NCBI GenBank assembly: GCA_042434945.1
Contig: CP170191.1
Coordinates: forward strand, 2,418,001 to 2,482,000
Length of the DNA stretch: 64,000 bases
Direction of reading: 5' to 3'
Origin: Escherichia hormaechei_A
GTDB lineage: Bacteria; Pseudomonadota; Gammaproteobacteria; Enterobacterales; Enterobacteriaceae
Both the position numbers and the translations under genes were made by a program. Below, piece by piece: positions 16,015 to 24,314 of the stretch. Positions within the stretch are counted from its first letter, which is position 1. The number at the start of each line of letters is the position of its first letter. The notes under the pieces are model-generated. The model was given only the letters and a program-made list of their open reading frames with translations. It was not told the DNA's origin and did no database searches.

Positions 16015-16246
16015 CTCACCTGCGCGATGTCACAAAACCGATATATCAGCAACTTAGCGAAATCGAGTAAATAAAAGATCACCGAAATGTTAAGTTATTG
16101 TTGAATATGTAAATACTGGTCAACGCTTTGTCATTAATGCACCACACGCATCAGTCCATGCGCTATTTGCGCTTATTAATTTCCACTTCCTGATCCAGTT
16201 TTCAGAAACAGACGAGCATAACGTCACTATAAAACTGGAGATAATC

Positions 16247-17548
16247 ATGGTTTCCTCAACCTCACCTGCAACGCTTCGTGCCAAAGCGGGCGCGATTTTC
16301 CGCGTCACGTCGGGCAACTTTCTTGAGCAATTCGACTTCTTTTTGTTCGGCTTTTATGCCACCTACATCGCCCATACTTTTTTTCCGGCAAGCAGTGAAT
16401 TTGCGTCCCTGATGATGACCTTCGCCGTCTTTGGCGCGGGCTTCCTGATGCGTCCGATCGGGGCCATTGTGCTGGGGGCTTACATTGATAAAGTGGGTCG
16501 CCGTAAAGGGCTGATCGTCACCCTGTCAATTATGGCCACCGGAACCTTCCTGATCGTGCTGATCCCTTCTTACCAGAGCATTGGCCTGTGGGCGCCGCTG
16601 CTGGTGCTGACCGGCCGCCTGTTGCAGGGTTTTTCGGCAGGCGCCGAGCTGGGCGGGGTTTCGGTTTATCTGGCGGAGATCGCCACGCCGGGCCGCAAGG
16701 GTTTCTACACCAGCTGGCAGTCGGGTAGCCAGCAGGTCGCCATTATGATCGCGGCGGCGATGGGATTTGCGCTGAATGTGGTGCTGCAAGAGAGTGCCAT
16801 TCGCGAATGGGGATGGCGTATTCCGTTCCTGTTTGGCTGTCTGATTGTGCCGTTTATCTTTTTCCTGCGCCGCAAGCTCGAAGAGACCGAGGAATTCAGC
16901 GCCCGTCGCCACCATCTGGCAATGCGTCAGGTCTTCACAACGCTGCTCGCCAACTGGCCGGTAGTCGTCGCGGGCATGCTGATGGTGGCGATGACCACCA
17001 CCGCGTTTTACCTGATCACCGTTTACGCGCCGACCTTCGGTAAAAAAGTCCTGATGCTTAGCGCGTCGGACAGTCTTCTGGTCACGCTGCTGGTGGCGGT
17101 GTCCAACTTCATCTGGCTTCCGGTGGGCGGCGCGCTGTCGGATCGCTTCGGGCGTAAACCGGTGCTGATCGCCATGACGCTGCTGGCGCTGGCGACCAGC
17201 TATCCGGCGCTGACGATGCTGGCCGCAGCCCCGAGCTTCTCAATGATGCTGACCGTGCTGCTGTGGCTCTCTTTCCTCTACGGCCTGTATAACGGCGCGA
17301 TGATCCCGGCCCTGACGGAGATCATGCCAGCAGAGGTGCGCGTGGCGGGCTTCTCACTGGCTTACAGCCTGGCAACGGCGGTCTTTGGCGGTTTCACGCC
17401 GGTGATTTCGACTGCCTTAATTGAGTACACCGGCGACAAAGCCTCCCCGGGCTACTGGATGAGCTTTGCCGCCGTTTGCGCCCTGCTGGCAACGCTTTAT
17501 CTCTATCGTCGTCGCACGTTAATCCTGCAAACTGCCGTTAAGGAGTGA
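16247..17548 (+). CDS. citH: Citrate-proton symporter (MFS, CitH/CitA type)
   Basis: A 433-residue inner membrane carrier of the major facilitator superfamily, metabolite:H+ symporter branch. The N-terminal FRVTSGNFLEQFDFFLFGFY is a hallmark of the CitH/CitA citrate and TcuC tricarballylate carriers; the sequence appears closest to Klebsiella CitH as recalled. MFS motif A occurs twice (DKVGRRKG, SDRFGRKP). Twelve membrane segments are expected. A periplasmic binding protein gene follows six bases downstream, with a convergent LysR gene beyond it. Citrate is the likely substrate; tricarballylate cannot be excluded. Confidence 0.85.
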   Translation: MVSSTSPATLRAKAGAIFRVTSGNFLEQFDFFLFGFYATYIAHTFFPASSEFASLMMTFAVFGAGFLMRPIGAIVLGAYIDKVGRRKGLIVTLSIMATGTFLIVLIPSYQSIGLWAPLLVLTGRLLQGFSAGAELGGVSVYLAEIATPGRKGFYTSWQSGSQQVAIMIAAAMGFALNVVLQESAIREWGWRIPFLFGCLIVPFIFFLRRKLEETEEFSARRHHLAMRQVFTTLLANWPVVVAGMLMVAMTTTAFYLITVYAPTFGKKVLMLSASDSLLVTLLVAVSNFIWLPVGGALSDRFGRKPVLIAMTLLALATSYPALTMLAAAPSFSMMLTVLLWLSFLYGLYNGAMIPALTEIMPAEVRVAGFSLAYSLATAVFGGFTPVISTALIEYTGDKASPGYWMSFAAVCALLATLYLYRRRTLILQTAVKE

Positions 17549-17554
17549 TCCCTC

Positions 17555-18343
17555 ATGCTTACATTCAGAACGGTGATTGCCGCCCTGACCTTCGCCACCC
17601 TCAGCGCGGGCGCGCTTGCGCAGGATGTGACGGTGATGATTTCTGGCGGCTTCAAAGCGGCGCTGGAGAAGCTGACGCCGCAGTACGAAGCGCAAAGCGG
17701 CGACAGGCTCATTGTGATCTCCGGCCCGTCGATGGGCAAAACGCCGCAGGCCATTCCGGCCCGGCTCGCCCGGGGCGAAAAAGCGGACGTGGTGATTATG
17801 GTGGGCGATGCGCTGGCGAAACTGGAACAGGATCGCAGGACGGCGGCGGGCTCCCGCGTGGAGCTGGCGGATTCGCCCGTCGGGATGGTCGTCAAAGCGG
17901 GCGCGCCGGTGCCGGATATCAGTACGGTGCCTGCCCTGCGGCAAACGCTGCTGAAGGCGCATTCCATGGCTTATTCCGACAGCGCCAGCGGCCGGTATGT
18001 AGAGAGTCAGCTGTTCCGTAAGCTGGGCATCGACGGCCAGATTCACGATAAAGCGCACCGGGTTGAGCGCATCCCGGTGGCGTCTGAAGTGGCAAAAGGG
18101 AAATACGATCTCGGCTTTCAGCAGGTGAGCGAGCTTCTGCCGGTCCCGGGGGTGATGTTTGTGGGTAAGTTGCCTGACGACATGCAGTACATTACCCGTT
18201 TCGCCGGAGCCGTAACGCAGAAGGCTGACCATCCCGAACAGGGAAAAGCGCTGCTGGCCTTTCTCTCTTCGCCACAGGCCGCCAGCGTCATTACGGCAAC
18301 GGGCTTAACGCCCGTCAGTGCACCTCGCGATACTGCTCGGTAA
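17555..18343 (+). CDS. Periplasmic substrate-binding protein, ModA-like, orphan
   Basis: A 262-residue exported protein with a signal peptide ending ALAQ at about residue 22 and a type 2 periplasmic-binding fold (DVTVMISGGFKAALEKLTP, ADVVIMVGDALAKL, SGRYVESQLFRKLGI). It resembles molybdate/anion-binding proteins. No ABC permease or ATPase gene is nearby; instead it follows the citrate symporter by six bases, suggesting co-transcription. The ligand may be citrate or another carboxylate (inference). The 3' end overlaps the convergent LysR gene by 29 bases. Confidence 0.8.
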   Translation: MLTFRTVIAALTFATLSAGALAQDVTVMISGGFKAALEKLTPQYEAQSGDRLIVISGPSMGKTPQAIPARLARGEKADVVIMVGDALAKLEQDRRTAAGSRVELADSPVGMVVKAGAPVPDISTVPALRQTLLKAHSMAYSDSASGRYVESQLFRKLGIDGQIHDKAHRVERIPVASEVAKGKYDLGFQQVSELLPVPGVMFVGKLPDDMQYITRFAGAVTQKADHPEQGKALLAFLSSPQAASVITATGLTPVSAPRDTAR

Positions 18344-19217
18344 TCAGCGTTTCGAGTTCGGCAGCAATATAGGACTGGATCCGCCCGCGGCGGCGGATCA
18401 GCCCCACGGTTCGCCTGACCTCAGGCTCGGTTAAAGGTACCGACGTCAGCAGCGAATGCTCTGCGCGGGGCATTGACATGGCGGGAACGGCCGCAATGCC
18501 GATCCCGGCTTCAACCATCCCCAGCATGGTCGTCACGTGCCGCGTTTCGCAGATGCTGGGGCGCTCAGGCCGAATATGCCCGACCCGCTGGTCGAGAAGA
18601 TTGCGGTTGCCGGAGGTCTTATCCAGACCGATATAATCCTGCTGATAAAAAGCCTGCCACGTCAGGCTTTTTCTTTTTGCAAGCGGGCTGTCGCGCCGGC
18701 AGGCAGCCACGTAGACATCCTCCACCAGCGGGACAAACTCGATGTCGGGCTGCAAACTCCGGGCAAAGCAGATACCAAAATCCGCCTGTCCGCGGGTGAC
18801 GGCCTCGATAACATTTCCGGCGCTGCTGTCGATCAGTTTTATGCGCACGCGGGGGTAACGGGACTGAAAGCGGCGGATAACATCCGGCATAAAGTAACAG
18901 GCGGCGGACGGCACCGTCGCCACGGTGATTAGCCCCGTACGCTCCTCGCTGGCCTTATCGATATCCGAAAGCATGGACTCCACATCAGCAAGCAGCTGTC
19001 CGCATCGGTCGGCAAAGGTCTGTCCATACAGGGTCAGCGTGACGCGCCGGGTGGTTCTGTCGAACAGTTTTGTCCCCAGTGCCGCCTCCAGCTTTTCAAT
19101 TCTGCGACTCAACGCCGACTGGGAAAGGCAGATAGACTCCGCCGCAAGACGGAAATTGCCATATTCCAGTAAAGCGCGAAAGGCATAGAGATCGTTGAGG
19201 TCAAAATTGACGGGCAT
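18315..19217 (-). CDS. LysR-family regulator (probable citrate-uptake regulator)
   Basis: A 300-residue LysR protein. The helix-turn-helix is canonical (NFRLAAESICLSQSALSRRIEKLEAALG) and the effector domain follows (LITVATVPSAACYFMPDVI). The ATG at 19217 (MPVNFDLN) aligns with family starts and has AGGA ten bases upstream; a GTG at 19238 is an alternative. It is convergent with, and overlaps by 29 bases, the symporter/binding-protein operon. Regulation of that operon is inferred from position only. Confidence 0.85.
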   Translation of the reverse strand: MPVNFDLNDLYAFRALLEYGNFRLAAESICLSQSALSRRIEKLEAALGTKLFDRTTRRVTLTLYGQTFADRCGQLLADVESMLSDIDKASEERTGLITVATVPSAACYFMPDVIRRFQSRYPRVRIKLIDSSAGNVIEAVTRGQADFGICFARSLQPDIEFVPLVEDVYVAACRRDSPLAKRKSLTWQAFYQQDYIGLDKTSGNRNLLDQRVGHIRPERPSICETRHVTTMLGMVEAGIGIAAVPAMSMPRAEHSLLTSVPLTEPEVRRTVGLIRRRGRIQSYIAAELETLITEQYREVH

Positions 19218-19483
19218 ACTGACGGGATCCTTAAGCACGGTAGGGTAAGAAGAGATTTATCATAGTCGCGCACGACATACTTCACAAAATGAAGGGGATA
19301 CCCCTAAAGCGCTATCAACCTGACGGCACATAGTGATAGTTTATGCGGGCTGGATTCCTCTTAAACAGGCTGTCAGTCTGCATGCAGCCGAAGAGGAGTG
19401 TCATACTGCTTAACAGAGTATGTTGGCATGCTAACAGCCCCTGACCTTTCCATTTTGTTCACGTGCGAGTAACGAGCAAAGCG

Positions 19484-20281
19484 ATGATTAAGTGGCCCTG
19501 GAAAACGAACGACGCTGGTCGAAATATGGCGCTGCCCTGGGATGAGGCTCTGGCGATCCCCGTGCTGGCGAATCTCTTGCCTGAAGAGCAATCAAAGCTG
19601 ATTCAGCTGGCCGAGCGTTTTTTACAGCAAAAACGGCTGGTACCGCTACAGGGCTTCGAACTGGATCCGCTTAAAAATTCCCGCATCGCCCTGCTCTTCT
19701 GCTTGCCGGTGCTGGAGCTGGGTATCGAATGGCTGGATGGCTTCCACGAAGTGCTGATCTACCCGGCGCCGTTTATCGTCGATGATGAGTGGGAGGATGA
19801 CATCGGGCTGGTGCACAACCAGCGTATGGTGCAGTCCGGGCAAAGCTGGCAGCAAGGGCCAATCATCCTCAACTGGCTGGATATTCAGGACTCGTTCGAT
19901 GCCTCGGGCTTCAACCTGATCATTCACGAAGTGGCGCATAAGCTGGATACCCGCAACGGCGATCGCGCCAGCGGCGTGCCGCTGATCCCGCTGCGTGAAG
20001 TCGCGGGATGGGAGCACGACCTGCACGCGGCGATGGAAAACATTCAGGATGAGATAGACCTGGTGGGTGAAAGCGCGGCCAGCATTGATGCCTATGCCGC
20101 GACCGATCCCGCCGAGTGTTTTGCGGTACTGTCCGAGTATTTCTTTAGCGCACCTGAGCTTTTCGCTCCGCGCTTCCCGGCGCTGTGGCAGCGTTTTTGC
20201 CATTTTTATCAGCAGGATCCGCTTCAGCGTCTGCGGCAAAGTGAGGACGCAGCCAGCACATCCTCTCATCCGTTCCACTAA
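19484..20281 (+). CDS. mtfA: Mlc titration factor MtfA (zinc aminopeptidase)
   Basis: A 265-residue cytosolic zincin metallopeptidase that binds the glucose repressor Mlc and so affects ptsG. The zinc motif is H148-E-V-A-H152, with a downstream Glu ligand in the ECFAVLSEYFF segment. Length equals E. coli MtfA and conservation is high. The start ATG 19484 gives MIKWPWK as in E. coli; the frame is open seven codons further. In E. coli mtfA is directly followed by a tRNA-Asn gene; here the aerobactin locus lies between them. The stop overlaps the shiF stop by four bases. Confidence 0.95.
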   Translation: MIKWPWKTNDAGRNMALPWDEALAIPVLANLLPEEQSKLIQLAERFLQQKRLVPLQGFELDPLKNSRIALLFCLPVLELGIEWLDGFHEVLIYPAPFIVDDEWEDDIGLVHNQRMVQSGQSWQQGPIILNWLDIQDSFDASGFNLIIHEVAHKLDTRNGDRASGVPLIPLREVAGWEHDLHAAMENIQDEIDLVGESAASIDAYAATDPAECFAVLSEYFFSAPELFAPRFPALWQRFCHFYQQDPLQRLRQSEDAASTSSHPFH

Positions 20282-21486
20282 TGTTCAGCAGAGGTACGAT
20301 CGGTCGATCGTACCCACACGCTCACCGCGAGAAACAGCAGCGCCATTCCCCATGCGGCAGTAATCAAAAACTGCTCACCGTAAAAGCGCGTCACCACGGG
20401 TACCAGCAGCGCGCTGGCCCCGTACCCCAGCGTATGGCTGGTGGCGATCACCCCTGCGCCTTTGCCCGTCGTCAGCCGATCGTTGAGCAAAAGCTGGTAT
20501 CCCGGCGTTGCCATGGCGGCCCCCAGCGAAGTGATGACAATTCCCACGTAGAACAGGGCTAAACTGGCGAGACACATCAGCCCAAGACCCGCCACCATCA
20601 AGACCGCGGCAATTAAGAGTAAAACTCTCGGGGTAAAATGCTGCGGGCGTACCACCAGAAACTGCGCCGCCAGGGTCGCCAGCGCGGCCAGGCTCAGCAG
20701 CAGCGCGACATGATGGCTGATTTGCACGGCATCGCCATTAAATAACGGGTGAAGATGCGGCGATAAACCAAGCTGCATCAGGCTGACCAGCGCCGCCAGC
20801 AGCAGTGCCAGCACCAGGAAAGGCAGCATGGAGGCCTGTAACCGCGTCGACTGGTGCGCCACCGGCGGCAGCGGGGGATCGGCGGCTTCGCGCAGCACCA
20901 GCAGAAGCGCGATAAACGGCGCCAGCGCCATCAGCCAGAGCGGTGCGACCGGGCTGACGCTGAGCATCAGCGCGGCCAGGGGCGGTCCCAGCAGACGCCC
21001 GCAGCTAAGGCCAGAGCTTATCGTCGCCAGCGCCGCCATCCTTTTATCCAGCCCCGCGCGTTGAATGGCCCACGTCTGGGCCGCAGGCACCAGCCCTGAT
21101 ACCGTCAGGCCGTACAGCATGCGCGACAGCACCAGGCCTGCCATTCCCCAGAGAGCATTCAGCGCGCCGTTCGCCATCGCCCAGACCACCAGCGCCATCA
21201 CGACAAAGCTCGCCAGATAGCCTCCCAGCGAGGCCAGCATAACGATCTTACAGCCGTGCCGCTCGCTCTGGCGTCCCCACCAGGGCGATGCGGGTAAAAA
21301 GAGCATCGAGCCGAACATCAGCAGCCCGGCCCAGACGGAGAGCGATAGTCCGGTCAGGGAGACCAGCTGCGGCAGCATAACCAGCAAACCGTTTTGCCCA
21401 ATACCTAATAAACCGGCGCCCAGTGCCAGGGGCCAGTTAGCTTTAGAGGTCACAACGTCAGTGAGATTCTCAGTACGGGTGCGCAT
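20278..21486 (-). CDS. shiF: MFS transporter ShiF of the aerobactin locus
   Basis: A 402-residue major facilitator with about 12 membrane segments, including WWGRQSERHGCK (motif A-like) after TM2. It corresponds to ShiF, the transporter divergent from iucA in aerobactin islands, probably exporting the siderophore or a precursor. It shares a 138-base divergent promoter region with iucA that contains a putative Fur box. The 3' end overlaps mtfA by four bases, so the locus joins the backbone abruptly here. Confidence 0.85.
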   Translation of the reverse strand: MRTRTENLTDVVTSKANWPLALGAGLLGIGQNGLLVMLPQLVSLTGLSLSVWAGLLMFGSMLFLPASPWWGRQSERHGCKIVMLASLGGYLASFVVMALVVWAMANGALNALWGMAGLVLSRMLYGLTVSGLVPAAQTWAIQRAGLDKRMAALATISSGLSCGRLLGPPLAALMLSVSPVAPLWLMALAPFIALLLVLREAADPPLPPVAHQSTRLQASMLPFLVLALLLAALVSLMQLGLSPHLHPLFNGDAVQISHHVALLLSLAALATLAAQFLVVRPQHFTPRVLLLIAAVLMVAGLGLMCLASLALFYVGIVITSLGAAMATPGYQLLLNDRLTTGKGAGVIATSHTLGYGASALLVPVVTRFYGEQFLITAAWGMALLFLAVSVWVRSTDRTSAEH

Positions 21487-21580
21487 AAAATTGTGAATAT
21501 AATGTCAATAAATGTGTGGAAATTATGAAGTTTATGAAAACAAATATTGCAAAAATAGTTGCCACTGTAAACAGAATGAA

Positions 21581-21602
21581 TATCATAACGAGAATTATTA
21601 TC
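21581..21602. promoter_or_regulatory. Putative Fur box, shiF/iucA
   Basis: Read on the minus strand, GATAATAATTCTCGTTATG matches about 14 of 19 positions of the Fur consensus GATAATGATAATCATTATC. It ends about 22 bases before the iucA start, where binding would block transcription or initiation of the iron-regulated operon. Confidence 0.6.
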
Positions 21603-21624
21603 AGTCATGGAATGAGGTACAACT

Positions 21625-23367
21625 ATGCGTACTCTGCCCCGCTCCGCCGGTACAGATGTTGCGGCCCAGTGTTTTTTGAACGCGCTGCTGCGCGAAACGA
21701 AGGACTGGCATTATCTTCCCGCAACCCGTGCGGATGAGTTATCACAGATTCATATCCCGCTCTCCCCAACCCAGGCCATTCGGGTTCCGGTACGCTATTT
21801 CTCCCCCACGCAGCATCACCAGTATCGTTTTCCGGCAACGCTGATTCAGGCCGACAGCGACGGCGGTGACACGGTCACATTCCATCAACTGATTGATTAC
21901 ATTCTTGAAAAAGAGACGGTAAGAGGCGCCCTGGATGCCGATACGCTGGCTCGCTTTAAGCAGCGCGTCCTGGAAAGCCATACGCACACCTGGCAGGCCA
22001 TTGATTTACGCCACAACTGGGCAAACCTGCGCGATAAGCCGCTGACGTTTGCCGAAGCGGAACAGGCGCTGCTGGTCGGCCATGCTTTTCATCCTGCCCC
22101 AAAGTCGCACGAGCCGTTTAACGAGGTCGAGGCGCGTCGCTATCTGCCGGATTTCGCCTCCCGCTTCCCGCTGCGCTGGTTTGCGGTTGAGCATGAGCTG
22201 ATTACCGGCGACAGCCTGAATGTCTCCCTGCGGGAACGTCTGCTGCGCTTTGCAGCGCAGAGCGCGCCGGCCCTTCTCGGTCACTTCACCGACACCTGCT
22301 GGCTGCTGCCGATGCACCCGTGGCAGGCCGACTATCTGCTGGAGCAGGACTGGTGCCAGCGTCTGGTAGAAAAAGGCGCCCTGCGCGATCTGGGCGAAGC
22401 CGGTGCGCAATGGCTGCCCACCAGCTCTTCCCGCTCGCTGTACAGCGAAACCAACAGCGACATGATTAAGTTTTCCCTGAGCGTGCGGCTGACCAACTCC
22501 GTGCGCACGCTGTCGGTGAAAGAGGTTAAGCGCGGCATGCGCCTGGCGCGGCTGGCGAAAACGGCACGCTGGCAGGAACTTCAGGCGCGCTACCCGACCA
22601 TGCGCGTGATGCAGGAGGACGGCTGGGCGGGGCTGTGCGATGAGCACGGCGTCATTCAGGAAGAGAGCCTGATGGCCCTGCGCGTAAACCTGCTGTTCGA
22701 TACCCCTGAAACGCAAACCAACGTGCTGGTGAGCCTGACCCAGGCCGCGCCGGACGGCGGCGAAAGCCTGCTCGCCGCGGCGGTGCGTCGTCTGAGCCAG
22801 CGTCTGGATCTCCCGCTCGCCCAGGCCGCGCGCTGCTGGCTGGACGCTTACTGCGACCGGGTATTGCTTCCGCTGTTCAGCGCCGAGGCGGACTACGGTC
22901 TGGTCCTGCTGGCGCACCAGCAAAATATCCTCGTTGAGATGCAGCAGGATTTCCCCGTTGGGCTGATCTACCGCGACTGCCAGGGCAGCGCCTGGACCGA
23001 AGGGGCCGACGCGTGGCTGAAAGAGGCAGGTGAAACCGAAGTGGAAAACCGCTTCGGTGAGAGCCAGCTGCTGCGCTACTTCCCTTATTACCTGCTGCTG
23101 AACTCTACCCTTGCCGTCACCGCCGCGCTCGCCGCTGCCGGTTTCGACAGCGAAGAGAACCTGATGTCCCGCGTGCGTGACGCGCTGGCCGAACTGCGCA
23201 CCACGGCGAAGCAGACCCGCTGCCTCGATTATGTGCTCAACAGCCCGACCTGGAACTGCAAAGGCAACTTCTTCTGCTACCTGCACGATCGCAACGAAAA
23301 CACCATCGTCGATCCGGCGGTGATCTATTTCGACTTTAGCAACCCGTTTTATAAGGAGAAGGCGTGA
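21625..23367 (+). CDS. iucA: Aerobactin synthetase IucA
   Basis: A 580-residue NIS (NRPS-independent siderophore) synthetase that condenses citrate with N6-acetyl-N6-hydroxylysine. The ATP-binding signatures of the family are visible (LLPMHPWQADYLL, PTSSSRSLYS, MIKFSLSVRLTNSVR), as is the HQQNILVEMQ catalytic-loop segment. The length is normal. GAGG lies upstream of the ATG. The stop overlaps the iucB start by one base (TGATG). It is the first gene of the iucABCD-iutA operon and is expected to be Fur-controlled. Confidence 0.97.
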   Translation: MRTLPRSAGTDVAAQCFLNALLRETKDWHYLPATRADELSQIHIPLSPTQAIRVPVRYFSPTQHHQYRFPATLIQADSDGGDTVTFHQLIDYILEKETVRGALDADTLARFKQRVLESHTHTWQAIDLRHNWANLRDKPLTFAEAEQALLVGHAFHPAPKSHEPFNEVEARRYLPDFASRFPLRWFAVEHELITGDSLNVSLRERLLRFAAQSAPALLGHFTDTCWLLPMHPWQADYLLEQDWCQRLVEKGALRDLGEAGAQWLPTSSSRSLYSETNSDMIKFSLSVRLTNSVRTLSVKEVKRGMRLARLAKTARWQELQARYPTMRVMQEDGWAGLCDEHGVIQEESLMALRVNLLFDTPETQTNVLVSLTQAAPDGGESLLAAAVRRLSQRLDLPLAQAARCWLDAYCDRVLLPLFSAEADYGLVLLAHQQNILVEMQQDFPVGLIYRDCQGSAWTEGADAWLKEAGETEVENRFGESQLLRYFPYYLLLNSTLAVTAALAAAGFDSEENLMSRVRDALAELRTTAKQTRCLDYVLNSPTWNCKGNFFCYLHDRNENTIVDPAVIYFDFSNPFYKEKA

Positions 23368-24314
23368 TGGCAAACGCGAATATCGTCCATTCCGGCTACG
23401 GCTTTCGCTGCACGGTCACGGAACAAAACCTGCCGCTGACGCTGGGTCTCGACGGCAGCGCGGTGCTGAAGCGGCTGACCGGGCTCCCGGACGGCTGGCT
23501 GGTGGACGCCCTCGACCAGCTGTTTGTTGCCGCGCCCGCCCTGACCGGCATTACCCTGCCGTGGGCAGCCTGGCAGGATGAACCTCAGGCGCAAGCGCTT
23601 TTTAGCCTCGTTCACGGGGACTATCTGGCGCGTGAAATTTTCTGGCAGCTGCCGCTGTGGCTGAAAGGCGAACGTCCGCAGGCGAGCGGCGGAATGCAGT
23701 TTGACGAAAGCCGTCAGCTGTACTTCCCGCTGCGCCCTCACCGCCCGCAGAGAGAGGTGTACCGCCGTTACGATCCGCAGATTAAGCGCACCTTGAGCTT
23801 CCGCGTGGCGGACGTGGCGCTGGACGGCGAGCGTTTTACCCGCTGGATGAACAACCCGCGCGTGAACGCTTTCTGGGAGATGGCGGGACCGCAGGCCGAG
23901 CAGGAAAACTACCTGCGTCGCCAGCTCGACTCGACGTACTGCTACCCGGTTATCGGCTGCTTTGACGATCAGCCGTTCGGCTATTTTGAACTCTACTGGG
24001 CGGCAGAAGATCGCATTGGCCGCCACTACCGCTGGCAGCCGTTTGACCGCGGGCTGCACATGCTGGTGGGTGAAGAAAACTGGCGCGGCGCGCAATACAT
24101 CCGCAGCTGGCTGCGCGGCCTGAGCCACTATCTGTATCTCGATGAACCGCGCACCACGCGCATTGTCGCCGAGCCGCGCTTCGACAACCAGCGTCTGTTC
24201 CGCCATCTGGCGTCCGCCGGTTTCGACACGGTGAAAGAGTTCGACTTCCCGCACAAACGCTCCCGTCTGATCATGAGCGAGCGTCACCGCTTCTTCCACG
24301 AGGTGGAACTGTGA
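23367..24314 (+). CDS. iucB: N6-hydroxylysine acetyltransferase IucB
   Basis: A 315-residue GNAT-fold enzyme that acetylates N6-hydroxylysine to make the hydroxamate arms of aerobactin. The C-terminal acetyltransferase half is clear (FYxRMMN-like MNNPRVNAFWEM, HMLVGEENWRGAQYIRSWLRGL). The start at 23367 is set by AAGGAG eight bases upstream and gives the usual family length; an in-frame GTG lies one codon before. It is coupled to iucA (one-base overlap) and to iucC (GTGA overlap). Confidence 0.96.
   Translation: MANANIVHSGYGFRCTVTEQNLPLTLGLDGSAVLKRLTGLPDGWLVDALDQLFVAAPALTGITLPWAAWQDEPQAQALFSLVHGDYLAREIFWQLPLWLKGERPQASGGMQFDESRQLYFPLRPHRPQREVYRRYDPQIKRTLSFRVADVALDGERFTRWMNNPRVNAFWEMAGPQAEQENYLRRQLDSTYCYPVIGCFDDQPFGYFELYWAAEDRIGRHYRWQPFDRGLHMLVGEENWRGAQYIRSWLRGLSHYLYLDEPRTTRIVAEPRFDNQRLFRHLASAGFDTVKEFDFPHKRSRLIMSERHRFFHEVEL

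Noticed and set aside
22006..23373. A 455-codon open frame antisense to iucA
   Set aside because: It lies entirely opposite a well-recognised gene; long antisense frames are common in GC-rich codon-biased genes and this one shows no family resemblance.
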